Below are positions 26,243 through 38,181 of a stretch of DNA of 64,000 bases, one piece after another. Origin of the DNA: Plantago ovata (Eukaryota; Streptophyta; Magnoliopsida; Lamiales; Plantaginaceae). Where the stretch lies: the NCBI GenBank assembly GCA_028274465.1, contig CM051457.1, forward strand, positions 100,873,982 through 100,937,981. The letters are read 5' to 3'. Position numbers and translations under genes: made by a program. Below the pieces are notes generated by a model, which did not search any database, was not told the origin of the DNA, and saw nothing but the letters and a program-made list of their open reading frames with translations. Position 1 is the stretch's first letter. Each line of letters begins with the position of its first letter.

Positions 26243-29200
26243 ATGGCGAGTATCTCGCTCCGTGCTGTCTTGGAGAAGCAAATTTTAACCGGACCAAACT
26301 TCCTAGATTGGATCAGGAATATACATTTGGTGCTGAGGTACGAAAAGATTGAGTACGTCTTGGACGAGGTCATTTCCGTGTGCCCCGAAAATCAGACTGC
26401 CGATCAGGTTGCTGCTTGGAATCAAGCCAACAAGGCAAGGTCTGATAAGCATCTTGAGGATGCTAGATCCGCGCAGTGTATTATGCTGGCGTCAATGAGC
26501 AATGAGCTGCAGAGGCAACATGAAAGCATGTTGCCGTATGAGATGTTAAAGCATCTTGAGTCGCTCTTTAAGACGACAGCTAGAAGTGTTGAATTTGATT
26601 TGATCAAAGACATACACAGATGCAAGCTCACCGAAGGAGGGAACATGTCTGAGCATGTTCTCAAAATGATTGGTCTCTTGGAAAAGCGTGCCGATGCCGG
26701 CGTTAAGCTAGAGAACAAGATCATGGTGATCTTTGTCTTTCAATCATTGTCGAGTTCGTATTCGCAGTTCATCATTAATTACACGATGAATGCGAAGGAC
26801 GTAACACTGCCTGAACTTCATAATCTGCTGAAGACATATTATCAAACTCTTCCTAAGAAGGAAAAGTCGATCATGCTTGTTGGGCAACCGTCTAACCCAA
26901 ACCCGAAAAGCAAAGGTGCTAAGGGTACGGGAAAGTCAGGAGCCAAGGCTAACACTTGGAGTGATAAGCCTAAGCGTCCGAACCAGAAAAGGAAGTTCAA
27001 TAGAAGCGGAAGGGTGCGCACAGATGAATGTCTTTTCTGTAAGCAGAAAGGACATTGGAAGAAAGATTGCCCTAAGCTTAGGGCAGATCAAGCTAAGAAG
27101 TCATCAGCTTCTGGCTCAGGTATGTTTGTTATTGAAATGAACATGACTACTTTTGACTCCAATGGTTGGGTATTTGATACAGCCTGTGGCTCACACATTT
27201 GTAATAATGTGAATGGGCTAATTGATCACAGGCTAGTCAACCAAGGTGAAATCGACTTGCATGTTGGGAACGACAATCCAGTTGAAGCCAAACGCGTTGG
27301 ACGCAGCAAGATAGATTTACCTTCGGGACAATGTTTAGAACTTGATAATGTTTATTTTGTTCCATCCATTGTCATAAATATTATTTCTATTGCATTGTTA
27401 GACAATATGGGTTTTTCCTTTCGATTTGCGAATAATACTTGTTATTTTTCATTAAATGATCAGTATTATGGAAAAGCTCGCTTGGTGAATGGTTTATATA
27501 TTTTGCAAAGTAGTCTACCTTTGTTTCAAATACATAACAAACAACCGTCTTCAAGTAAGAAGAATAATCCATCTTATCTATGGCATTGCCGGCTAGGCCA
27601 TATCAATGAAACACGGATTCAAAGACTAAGGAAGTTGGACTACTTAGAACCATTTGATTTTGAATCATATGGTACATGTGAATCTTGTGTTAAGGTTAAG
27701 ATGACGAACAAACCTTTTGTTGGACAAGGTGTTCGTGCCACTCGCTGCTTAGAGCTCATACATACCGATGTATGTGGACCGTTTAAAGTCCATGCGCGTG
27801 GGGGTTATCCTTACTTCGTTACCTTTACTGATGATTTCTCAAGGTATGGATATATTTATCTTATGAAGAATAAATCTGAGACCTTTGGGAAATTCAAGGA
27901 GTTCAGGAACGAGGTCGAGAATGAATTGAACCTAAGGATAGTCACTCTTCGATCAGATCGAGGAGGTGAATACCTTAGTGAAGAATTTATCGATTACTTG
28001 AAGGAAAATGGAATTCAATCACAATGGACTCCTCCTGGAACACCACAGTTAAATGGTGTGTCTGAGAGGAGGAATCGAACCCTGTTAGACATGGTAAGAT
28101 CAATGATTGGATTCTCAACTCTTCCAAAGTATCTGTGGGGATATGCACTACAAACTGCAATCTACATTCTGAACCGTGTACCATCTAAATCAGTGGAGAA
28201 AACTCCTTATGAGTTATGGAAGGGAAAGAAGCCTTCACTAGGCTATCTTAGACCTTGGGGCTGTCTTGCGATAGTCAAACTGATGCTCACTGATAAGTTA
28301 GATGCCAAGGGTGTCAAAATATATTTCATAGGCTATCCTCGTCAGACGAGAGGCTATGAATTCTATCATGCTGAAGATCACAAGGTGATCGTATCTAGAA
28401 ACGTGAAGTTTTTAGAAGCTGAATACCTTGAAGAAGAGAGGTTAGATGATATGATAGAACTTGAAGAAATTCAAGAATTTGACACGCGCGAACATGAGGT
28501 CTCTAAATCTTCTGATTTGGACTCAAGTTCAGTGGGAGCTTTCGAAGCAGACAAGGGTGATGATATGACACCTTCTAGGCATGTCATAGTCAGTGGGAGT
28601 CCTGTGATTAGATCAAAAGTTGAAACCACACCAATAGAACCCGTTGTCAACCAACCTGTGCAACAAGTTGCACAAGAGCAGCCTCCCGCGAGGGAACAGG
28701 GTCGCGCCCAACGACCAGCTGCATCAGTACCCACTGATAATGTTCGTGTTACACGAAGCCAGAAAAGAAAAGCACCAGAACAAGTCGAGCTCCGTAGGTC
28801 GAAGAGGATCCTAAGAGGACCTCAGAAGCAAAGCCGTATGATAGAAGACATCAGTGAACTTGATGTCGGTTTATCAGATCCGGAAGATCCCGAGACCTAC
28901 AAAGAGGCAATAATTGATGTTGACTCGGACAAATGGCAAGAGGCCATGGAATTAGGAATGGATTCAATGTACCAGAACCAAGTTTGGAACTTGGTAGACT
29001 TGCCCCAAGGGGTTAGACAAATTGGGTGCAAATGGGTCTTTAAACGAAAGACAGATGCCGATGGCAAGGTACAAACGCACAAAGCTAGACTTGTGGCGAA
29101 AGGCTACACGCAAAGGTATGGCATCGATTACGATGAAACCTTTTCACCGGTAGCAAAATTGAAGTCCATTAGAATTCTACTTGCGATAGCTGCCTACTAT

Positions 29201-30463
29201 GATTATGAAATCTGGCAGATGGATGTAAAGACAGCCTTCCTCAATGGCAACCTTGAGGAAGAGGTCTATATGGTACAACCGAAAGGTTTTATTAGTAAAA
29301 CCAGGCCAACTGTTGTATGCAAATTACAAAGATCCAACTATGGGCTAAACCAAGCGTCAAGGAGCTGGAATATCCACTTTGATGAAGGTGTCAAATCGTT
29401 TGACTTCATCAGAAGCAAGGAAGATCTCTGTGTCTACACGAGACACAACGACAAATGAGTTGTTTTCATGATCATTTATGTAGATGACATTTTGATCATG
29501 GAAAACAATGTCTCTATGCTAGAAGAGACTAAAGTTTGGTTATCAAGTACCTTCTCGATGAAGGACTTGGGTGAAGCGAACTACATCCTAGGGATCAAGA
29601 TCTTTAGAGATAGATCCAAGAGGATGTTAGGATTGACACGGTCCACCTACATCGACAAAATACTAAAGCGTTATAAGATCGACGACTCAAAGAGAGGCTT
29701 TCTCCCAGCTAGGCATGGGATTATCTTATCAGTTAAGGATGGTCCTAAAACTGATGAAGAAAGAAATGCAATGAGTCGTGTGCCCTATGCTTCGGCAGTA
29801 GGGTCTATAATGTATGCAATGAATTGCACAAGGCCCGATGTGGCATATGCGCTTAGTGTCACTTGTCGACACCAACAGAATCCAGGAGTACCTCACTGGA
29901 CTGCTGTGAAGAACATTCTTAAGTACCTTAGACGGACTAAAGAGATGTTCTTGGTGTTTGGTGGAGAACCAGAATTAAAGATGTCTGGGTATGTCGAAGC
30001 TGGATTTGAATCAGATCCTGATGACTTTAAGTCAAAGACAGGATACGTATTCAAATTGAACGGAGGAGCTGTCTGTTGGAAGAGTTCTAAGCAAGCCACG
30101 GTTGCTGACTCATCCACAGAAGCCGAGTACATTGCTGCATCAGAAGCATCGAAAGAAGTTGTCTGGATTTCAGAGTTCTTGAAGGAATTGCGGGTTGTTC
30201 CTGCTCCCAGTCCAATAACGATTTATTGTGACAATACGGGCGCCGCCGCTCAAGCTAGGGAGCCTAGATCTGCAAACAAGAACAAACATGTACTTAGAAA
30301 ATATCATGTTATACGTGACATTATAGATAGAGGAGAAGTTAGTATAGAACGTGTCTCTACCACGGACAACGTGGCAGATCCTTTCACCAAGGTCTTATCA
30401 GTGGAAGTCCACTTAAGACATTATGCTAATCTGTGCATTAGGCATAAAGGTGACTGGCTCTAG
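26243..30463 (+). pseudogene. E3 copia gag-pol, open except one stop codon
   Basis: This is one reading frame of 1407 codons from ATG 26243, interrupted only by TGA at 29456-29458 (codon 1072; GGA in E2). The stop lies seven codons before the YVDD of reverse transcriptase (codon 1079). Visible motifs: zinc knuckle [14 protein letters not shown] (from residue 263), protease DTACGSH (Asp312), integrase zinc region WHCRLGH, the catalytic triad Asp509, Asp572 and Glu608 (a D-35-E spacing), [14 protein letters not shown], and RNase H with TEAEYIAASEASK. It is the best-preserved polyprotein of this family in the window, but with no 5' LTR it cannot be autonomous. Functions (capsid, processing, integration, reverse transcription) are family knowledge. 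Confidence 0.93.
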
Positions 30464-30478
30464 TCCAAGTGGGAGATT

Positions 30479-32394
30479 GATAGTGCATATGTCCTAGAGA
30501 CAGTCCTTACTGAGGGCATGGTGCCCTTATAGAGGGCATATATGTGCTATTACACAGGTCAACGTAATATAATATATGTTTGTTGCATTTTACTATTGAG
30601 TATCGCTTTCATATTTATATTACACCAGGATGCAGCATGTCATATCTTTATTACTGTCTGTATTGATATTAAACATGTCCCCTCGGATAGATGACCGATC
30701 ACACAGATAGTGGGAGCTATGTGAGTTATCATCTATCCCAAACTCTCCCTAGTCGAGGTTCATCTCGGATGTGGGGGTCTGAATGAACCAGACAAGACTA
30801 GTATGCGTGGAGGTTATAGTTGTTGGAGCAAGTGTGAGCCGATCCCACGACCACGGAACGGATTGTTTGACAATCAAGAAACGTTCCCATAACTGCGCAT
30901 AGTTGTTCGATGGGCGATTACCGAACAATGGAAGTACCCACCGGACACTCCCATCGATGTATACTCTACACCGAAGTGTCTATGGGAACCGATAAGTTGT
31001 CGAAGTGATGCAAGTCGTCCTTTGGACTTACAGGACTTTATCATCACATTTGTTGCCCCATATCCTTGGTGGACCCGTCGATGTCAGCTCTGAATAAGCA
31101 GTTGACCTAAGACACGATCCAGGATTATGGCTACATACAAATGGGGATGATAAGTGATTCTGTGAAGGATTCATCTCTCATGTGTAGCACAGGAGAGTAC
31201 TGCTCATAGTCGTTCATAGTTGTGATTGGTAAAACCACTGGCCAGCGTATCAATATTATTACGATGGTCATAATAGATATTGGATTCACCATGCAACTCA
31301 GTGAAGACGCCCGTGGATGTATTATTGGGATAGGCACATCATCGATCCTAGATACATTCGAGTCAGTCAGATGAAGGGACGTTACCATCACCGCGTTGAG
31401 CGCAACATACTTCGCAACGAAAGGGTTTGCTTTTGAGAACCCTCTCAAACGTCCTCATGTATTAATATTGCAAATGGAACCGTCTAGGAATTCCATTTTG
31501 CCTAGTCTGGGACTTGCTTAATACAATGAGGCCCTATAGGTCACACTATGTGGTGATTCAGCTTATCCGAATATCCTTGAAGATGGAATCGCAATTGATT
31601 TGGAATTAATTGTGATTGATGGATTATAATTGATTTGGAATTAATTATAATATTTAGTGGCTCAATTAATGATTTGGAATTATTAATTGAATTGGCTAAT
31701 TAATTGTATTTTATGTAAATACAATTAAAGATTATATTTTAGAAATATAATAGAGGTTTTATTTGAAAGGATATGTTATGCACATGGGAAAAATCTACTT
31801 GGAGTTTGAATTGCCTCAGAACTATAAGTGGGTCCTAAAATCGGGACCCACCTATATCCTTTGGGACACGCGCGCGCGCGAGATGGAGTAGGGGAAGGAG
31901 TTCGACTCCTTCCTCTATTAGAAGTCCAAGGGATAAGTTAGATTTTCCTGATTGAGTTTTAATTTGATTGGGAATGAATCTAGACTTGAAATTGGTTTCC
32001 TAGTGCGATAAGAATTAGATTCTTATTCCTTTACGAAGTCTAATTGCTTATGCTTTAGACTTCTATTGACTACTATATATAGTAGACTATTAGAGAGCTT
32101 TTTACGTAGTTTTTCACACAGTTGAATACCCAGTTTTCTTAGAGAAAATAAAAAGCTCTCCCCTACCTCTCCATACTAGCCACGCGCGCCACCCCTCTTA
32201 CCGGAGGAAAACCGCCGCCCCATCTTCTTGGTCACACAAAGAATATCCTAGCATTCTTCCGATAGGCTTTTCATCCGTGGATACCAAGGTTGAGGTTCTA
32301 GGAGCTGGAAACTAACTTTTATTGTCTTGCAGATAATCAAAGTATTGCAGATATCTTCGACTTCGACGAAGGAGAAGATTCACCGGATTATTAC
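30479..32394 (+). repeat. E3 3' LTR, truncated at the palindrome
   Basis: It starts TGATAGTG after a polypurine tract and is homologous to the other LTRs. It breaks off at GGATTATTAC (32385-32394), roughly 200 bp before the expected end. TATA palindrome CTACTATATATAGTAG is at 32070-32085, pointing right into the inverted junction. The exon-like segment begins at 32333. Confidence 0.9.
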
Positions 32395-32473
32395 AAAACT
32401 TCCAAGTCTTCGTAATAATCCGGTGTATCTTCTCCTTCGTCGAAGTCGAAGATATCTGCAATACTCTGATTAT
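32333..32473. repeat. Tail-to-tail LTR palindrome (E3/E4)
   Basis: The plus-strand LTR ending ...CACCGGATTATTAC (32394) is followed by AAAA and then the inverted LTR starting CTTCCAAGTCTTC and continuing GTAATAATCCGGTG. The arms extend outward as homologous LTR for about 1.9 kb. The inner stem is almost perfect around a 17-nt spacer (32395-32411). Confidence 0.92.
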
Positions 32474-34341
32474 CTGCAAGACAATAAGAGTTAGTTTCCA
32501 GCTCCTAGAACCTCAACTTTGGTATCCACGGATGAACAGCCTATCGGATGAATGCTAGGATATTCTTTGTGTGACCAAGAAGACGGGGCGGCGATTTTCC
32601 TCCGACAAGAGGGTGGCGCGCGTGTGGCTTATAGAGGAGGGGGAGAGCTTTTATTTTCTCTAAAAAAACTGGGTATTCAACTGTGTGAATGTCTATTGAA
32701 ATGTGTGTCAAAAGCTCTCTAATAGTCTACTATATATAGTAGTCAATTGAAGCCTAAAGCATAAGCAATTAGACTTCGTAAAGGAAGAAGAATCTAATTC
32801 TTATCGCACTAGGAAACCAATTTCAAGTCTAGATTCATTCCCAATGAAATTAAAACTCAATCAGGAAAATCTAACTTATCCCTTGGACTTCTAATGGAGG
32901 AAGGACTCGAACTCCTTCCCCTACTCCTGCCCGCGCGCGCGTGTCCTACGGGAGATAGGTGGGTCCCGATTTTGGAACCCACTTATAGTTCTAAGGCAAT
33001 TCAAACTCCAAGTAGATTTTGCCCATGTGCATATGTTAATTCTAAATTAACATATCCTTTCAAATCAAACATCTATTATATTTCTAAAATATAATCTTTA
33101 ATTGTATTTACATAACATACAATTAATTAGCCAATTCAATTAATAATTCCAAATCATTAATTGAGCCACTAAATATTATAATTAATTCTAAATCAATTAC
33201 AATCCATCAATCACAATTAATTCCAAATTAATTGCGATTCCATCTTCAAGGATATTCTGATAAGCTGAATCACCACATAGTGTGACCCATAGGGCCTCAT
33301 TGTATTAAGCAAGTCCTAGATTAGGAAAAATGGAATTCCTAGACGGTTCCATTTGCAATAGTAATACATGAGGACGTTTGAGAGGTTTCTCAAAGCAAAC
33401 CCTTTCGTTGCGAAGTCTGTTGCGCTCAACGCGGCGATGGTAACCTCCCTTCATCTGACTGACTCGAATGCATCTAGGATCGATGATGTGTCTATCCCAA
33501 TAATACATCCACGGGCGTCTCAGGGAGTTGCTTGGTTACTAAGATATACTTATGACCATCATAATATATCGATGCACTGGCCAGTGACTTTACTAACACA
33601 ACTATGAAGACTATGAGCAGTACTCTCCTATGCTACACATGAGAGATGAATCCTTCTCAGAAACACTTATCATCCCCATTTGTATGTAGCCATAATCCTA
33701 GATCGTGTCTTAGGTCAACTGCTTATTCAGAGCTGAAATCGACGGGTCCACCAAGGATATGGGGCAACAAATGTGATGATAAAGTCCTGTAAGTCTAAAG
33801 GACGACTGGCATCACTTCGACAACTTACCGGTTCCCATAGACATTTCGGTGTAGAGTATACATCGATGGGAGTGTCCGGTCGGTACTTCCATTGTTCGGT
33901 AATCATCCATCGAACAACTATGCGTAGTTATGGGAAAGTTTCTTGATTGTCCAACAATCCGTTCCGTGGCCGTGGGATCGGCTCACACTTGCTCCAACAA
34001 GTATAACCTCCACGCATACTAGTCTCAGCTGGTTCATTCAGACCCTTACATCCGAGATGAACCTTGACTAGGGAGAGTTTGGGATAGATGATAAATCACA
34101 TAGCTCCCACTATCTATGTGATCGGTCATCTATCCGAGGGGACATGTTTAATATCAATACAGACAGAAATAGAGATATGACATGTTGCATGCCTGGTGTA
34201 ATATAAATATGAAAGCGATACTCAATAGTAAAACAACAAACATATATTATATTACGTTGACCTGTGTAATAGTACATATATGCCCTCTATAAGGACTACA
34301 TGCCCTTAATAAGGACTGTCTCTAGGACATATACACTATCA
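32399..34341 (-). repeat. E4 3' LTR, truncated at the palindrome
   Basis: This is a minus-orientation copia LTR ending CTATCA at 34341, next to the complement of the polypurine tract. Its outer end is lost at 32399, inside the exon-like acidic segment. TATA palindrome is at 32727-32742, pointing left toward the E3 LTR. The two TATA motifs are therefore convergent and about 650 bp apart. Confidence 0.9.
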
Positions 34342-34361
34342 ATCTCCCACTTGGACTAGAG

Positions 34362-37300
34362 TCAATCATCTTTATGCTTAATACCAAGATTAGCATAATG
34401 TCTTAAGTGGACTTCCACTGATAAGACCTTGGTGAAAGGATCTGCCACGTTGTCCGTGGTAGAGACACGTTCTATACTAACTTCTCCTCTATCAATAATC
34501 TCATGTATAACGTGATATTTTCTAAGTACATGTTTGTTCTTGTTTGTAGATCTAGGCTCCTTAGCCTGAGCGACGGCGCCCGTATTGTCACAATAAATCA
34601 TTATTGGACTAGGAGCAGGAACAACTCTCAATTCCTTCAAGAACTCTGAAATCCAGACAGCTTCTTTCGATGCTTCTGATGCAGCAATGTACTCGGCTTC
34701 TGTGGCTGAGTCAGCAACCGTGGCTTGCTTAGAACTCTTCCAACAGATAGCTTCTGCGTTCAATTTGAATACGTATCCTGTCTGTGACTTAAAGTCATCA
34801 GGATCTGATTCAAATCCAGCGTCGACATAACCAGACATCTTTAATTCTGGTTCTCCACCAAACACCAAGAACATCTCTTTAGTCTGTCGAAGGTACTTAA
34901 GAATGTTCTTTACAGCAGTCCAGTGAGGTACTCCTGGATTCTGTTGGTGTCGACAAGTGACACTAAGCGCATATGCCACATCGGGCCTTGTGCAATTCAT
35001 TGCATACATTATAGACCCTACTGCCGAAGCATAGGGCACACGACTCATTGCATTTCTTTCTTCATCAGTTTTAGGACTATCCTTAACTGATAAGACAACC
35101 CCATGCCTAGCTGGGAGAAAGCCTCTCTTCGATTCGTTCATCTTATAACGCTTCAGTATTTTGTCGATGTAGGTGGACTGTGTCAATCCTAACATCCTCT
35201 TGGATCTATCTCTATAGATCTTGATCCCTAGGATGTAGTTCGCTTCACCCAAGTCCTTCATTGAGAAGGTACTTGATAACCAAACTTTAGTCTTTTCTAG
35301 CATAGAGACATTGTTTCCCATGATCAAAATGTCATCAACACAGATGATCATGAAAACGATTCCCTTGTCGCTGTGCCTAGCGTAGACACAGGGATCTTCC
35401 TTGCTTCTGATTAAGTCAAACGATTTGACAGCTTCATAAAAGCGGATATTCCAGCTCCTAGACGCTTGCTTTAGCCCATAGATAGATCTTTGTAATTTGC
35501 ATAGAGCAGTTGGCCTGGTTTTACTAATAAAACCTTCCGGTTGTACCATATAGACCTCTTCCTCAAGGTTGCCATTGAGGAAGGCAGTCTTTACATCCAT
35601 CTGCCAGATCTCATAATCATAGTAGGCAGCTATCGCAAGTAGAATTCGAATGGACTTCAATTTTGCTACCGGTGAAAAGGTTTCATCGTAATCGATGCCA
35701 TAACTTTGCATGTAGCCTTTTGCCACAAGTCTAGCCTTGTGAGTTTGTACCTTGCCATCGGCATCTGTCTTGCGTTTAAAGACCCATTTGCACCCAATAG
35801 GTCTAACCCCTTGGGGCAAGTCTACCAAGTTCCAAACTTGGTTCTGGTACAGGGAGTCCATTTCCAATTCCATGGCCTCTTGCCATTTTTCTGAGTCAAT
35901 ATCAATTATTGCCTCTTTGTAGGTCTCGGGATCTTTCCGATCTGATAAGCCGACATCAAGTTCACTGATGTCTTCTATCATAAGGCTTTGCTTCTGAGGT
36001 CCTTTTAGGATCCTCTTCGACCTACGGAGCTCGACTGGTTCTGGTGCTTTTCTTTTCTGGCTTCGTGTAACACGAACATTATCAGTGAGCACTGATGCAG
36101 CTGGTCGCGCCCCGCGACCCTGTTCCCTTGCGGGAGGCTGCTCTTGTGCAACTTGTTGCACAGGTTGGTTGACAACGGGTTCTGTTGGTGTGGTTTCAAC
36201 GGTTGATCTAATCACAGGACTCCCACTGACTATGACATGCCTAGCAAGTATCATATCATTACCCTTGTCTGCTTCGAAAGCTCCCACTGAACTTGAGTCC
36301 AAATCAGAAGATTTAAAGAACTCATGTTCGCGCGTGTCAAAGTCTTGAATTTCTTCAAGTTCTATCATGTCATCTAACCTCTCTTCTTCGAGGTATTCTG
36401 CTTCTAAAAACTTGACGTTTCTAGATACTATCACCTTGTGATCTTCAGCATGATAGAATTCATAGCCTCTCGTCCGACGAGGATAGCCTATGAAATATAC
36501 TTTGACATCCTTGGCATCTAACTTATCAGTGAGCATCAGTTTGACTATCGCAGGACAACCCCACGGTCTAAGATAGCCCAGTGGGGGCTTCTTTCCCTTC
36601 CATAACTAAGGAGTTTTCTCCACTGATTTAGATGGTACACGGTTCAGAATGTAGATTGCAGTTTGTAGTGCATATCCCCACTGATAATTTGGAAGAGTCG
36701 AGAATCCAATCATTGATCTCACCATGTCTAACAGGGTTCGATTCATTCTCTCAGACACACCATTTAACTGTGGTGTTCCAGGAGGAGTCCATTGCGATTG
36801 AATTCCATTTTCCTTCAAGTAGTCGATAAATTCTTCACTAAGGTATTCACCTCCTCGATCTGATCGAAGAGTGACTATCCTTAGGTTCAATTCATTCTCG
36901 ACCTCATTCCTAAACTCCTTGAATTTCCCAAAGGTCTCGGATTTATTCTTCATAAGATAAATATATCCATACCTTGAGAAATCGTCAGTAATGGAAACGA
37001 AGTAAGGATAACCCCCACGCGCATGGACTTTAAAAGGTCCACATACATCGGTATGTATGAGCTCTAAGCAGCGAGTGACACGAACACTTTGTCCAACAAA
37101 AGGTTTGTTCGTCATCTTACCCTTAACACATGATTCGCATGTACCATATGATTCAAAATCAAATGGTTCTAAGTAGTCCAACTTCCTTAGTCTTTGAATC
37201 TGTGTTTCATTGATATGGCCTAGCCGACAATGCCATAGATAAGATGGATTATTCTTCCTACTTGAAGACGGTTGTTTGTTATGTATTTGAAATAAAGGTA

Positions 37301-37531
37301 GACTACTTTGTAAAATATATAAACCATTCACTAATCGAGCTTTTCCATAATACTGGTCATTTAATGAAAAATAACAAGTATTATAAGCAAATCGAAAGGC
37401 AAAAACCCAAATTGTCCAACAATGGAATGGAAATAATATTTCTGACAATGGATGGAACAAAATAAACGTTATCAAGTTCTAAACATTGTCCTGATAGTAA
37501 ATCTATCTTGCAGCGTCCAACGCGTTTGGCT
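34362..37531 (-). pseudogene. E4 copia pol (protease end to RNase H), gag missing
   Basis: The frame 36536-34362 is open for 724 codons, covering the integrase tail, RT and RNase H. The frame 37475-36606 holds the integrase core ([34 protein letters not shown]). They are separated by an in-frame TAG created by a 3-bp deletion (minus strand CCTTAGTTATGG where E2 has CCTTATGAGTTATGG, near 36606). A one-base insertion shifts frame near 37430. The RT active site reads CVDD instead of YVDD (codon at 35340-35342), which probably disables it. Gag and most of protease are absent: the sequence ends at GCCAAACGCG and jumps to the LTR terminus. Confidence 0.92.
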
Positions 37532-37551
37532 CTAGGACATATACACTATCA
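37532..37551 (-). repeat. 20-bp terminal remnant of E4 5' LTR
   Basis: CTAGGACATATACACTATCA is exactly the outer end of the family LTR in minus orientation. It directly adjoins internal pol sequence on the left and gypsy gag on the right. A deletion fused the protease region to the last 20 bp of the 5' LTR, with one base of overlap. Confidence 0.88.
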
Positions 37552-37638
37552 CGGTGGTGCGGTTGCTGATTCATGGTGGTGGCGGTGGCGGAAGCGTGAT
37601 GTGGTTAGGATTTCGGAACTTAGCTCTAGATGCCAAGC
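37552..37638 (-). pseudogene. Ty3/gypsy 5' leader, PBS and gag start, cut by copia
   Basis: Reading on the minus strand from the LTR edge at 37639: a degenerate PBS (37635-37623, TGGCATCTAGAGC, compare TGGTATCAGAGC), a short leader rich in CCGCCACC, and an ATG at 37574 opening MNQQPHH. After seven codons the frame is cut by the E4 LTR remnant. The CCGCCACCACCATG context supports the start. This would be the other end of the gypsy element whose pol tail is at 6283-6989. Confidence 0.6.
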
Positions 37639-38070
37639 TGATGGAACCTCGATTAAAGGGAATAGTAGTGCTGGAATTGGAAGAGATTCGAAGAGAATTC
37701 TTACCAGATTATGCTACCAGAACCGTTCCCCTAGCGTGATCACGGCTAGGCGAAGAACGTTGCTGAAGAGCAATCTTCCATCCAGCTACTATCTCCTCGG
37801 TAGCCGCGGTAATGTTGGACTATCTCCCTGTCGCAAGGTAAAATAAAGTCACAAGGCCGCTAGCTAGAGATGAACTCACGAGTTTATTGACTGAATGAAA
37901 AATATGAATGTCTTACATGCTATTTATAATAGCCAAAATAACAGGCTTTGACCCAATAAGCTACGGGCTAAGCCCATCGTAAGGGAATATTCTAGAGAAT
38001 AAAATTTTATTAGATAACTAAGAATCAAAAGGAATGTTCTGGAAAAATAAAGCAAAATCCCTAATCTACT
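37639..38070 (-). repeat. Ty3/gypsy 5' LTR (minus)
   Basis: This is highly similar to 5869-6275 in the same orientation and carries one extra block of about 24 bp near 38035-38060. It starts TGATGG at 37639 next to the PBS. The far edge is approximate. Confidence 0.7.
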
Positions 38071-38075
38071 TCTTC

Positions 38076-38181
38076 CTAGCGGCCGCCAATCGTAAATTCT
38101 GGGTAATTCGGATGCGGTTTGCGGCCTCAGGCGTATCTTCTTGGGCCGGCGGTGGGCTCGTCCAACGGGGCTTCATCATCA
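38076..38181 (-). pseudogene. Second Ty3/gypsy pol end fragment
   Basis: This repeats the last codons of gypsy pol (ending ...IGGR-like then TAG at 38078-38076), matching 6283-6412 with an internal deletion of about 21-24 bp. Homology stops at 38181. Because it lies outside the 5' LTR, the LTR is flanked on both sides by gypsy internal sequence. That is the arrangement of tandem elements sharing one LTR. Confidence 0.75.

Noticed and set aside
37508..37846. A glycine/tryptophan-rich protein gene at the edge of the copia cluster
   Set aside because: The frame spans the E4 LTR remnant, the gypsy leader and the LTR on the wrong strand. The CCGCCACC repeats of the leader produce the glycine run.
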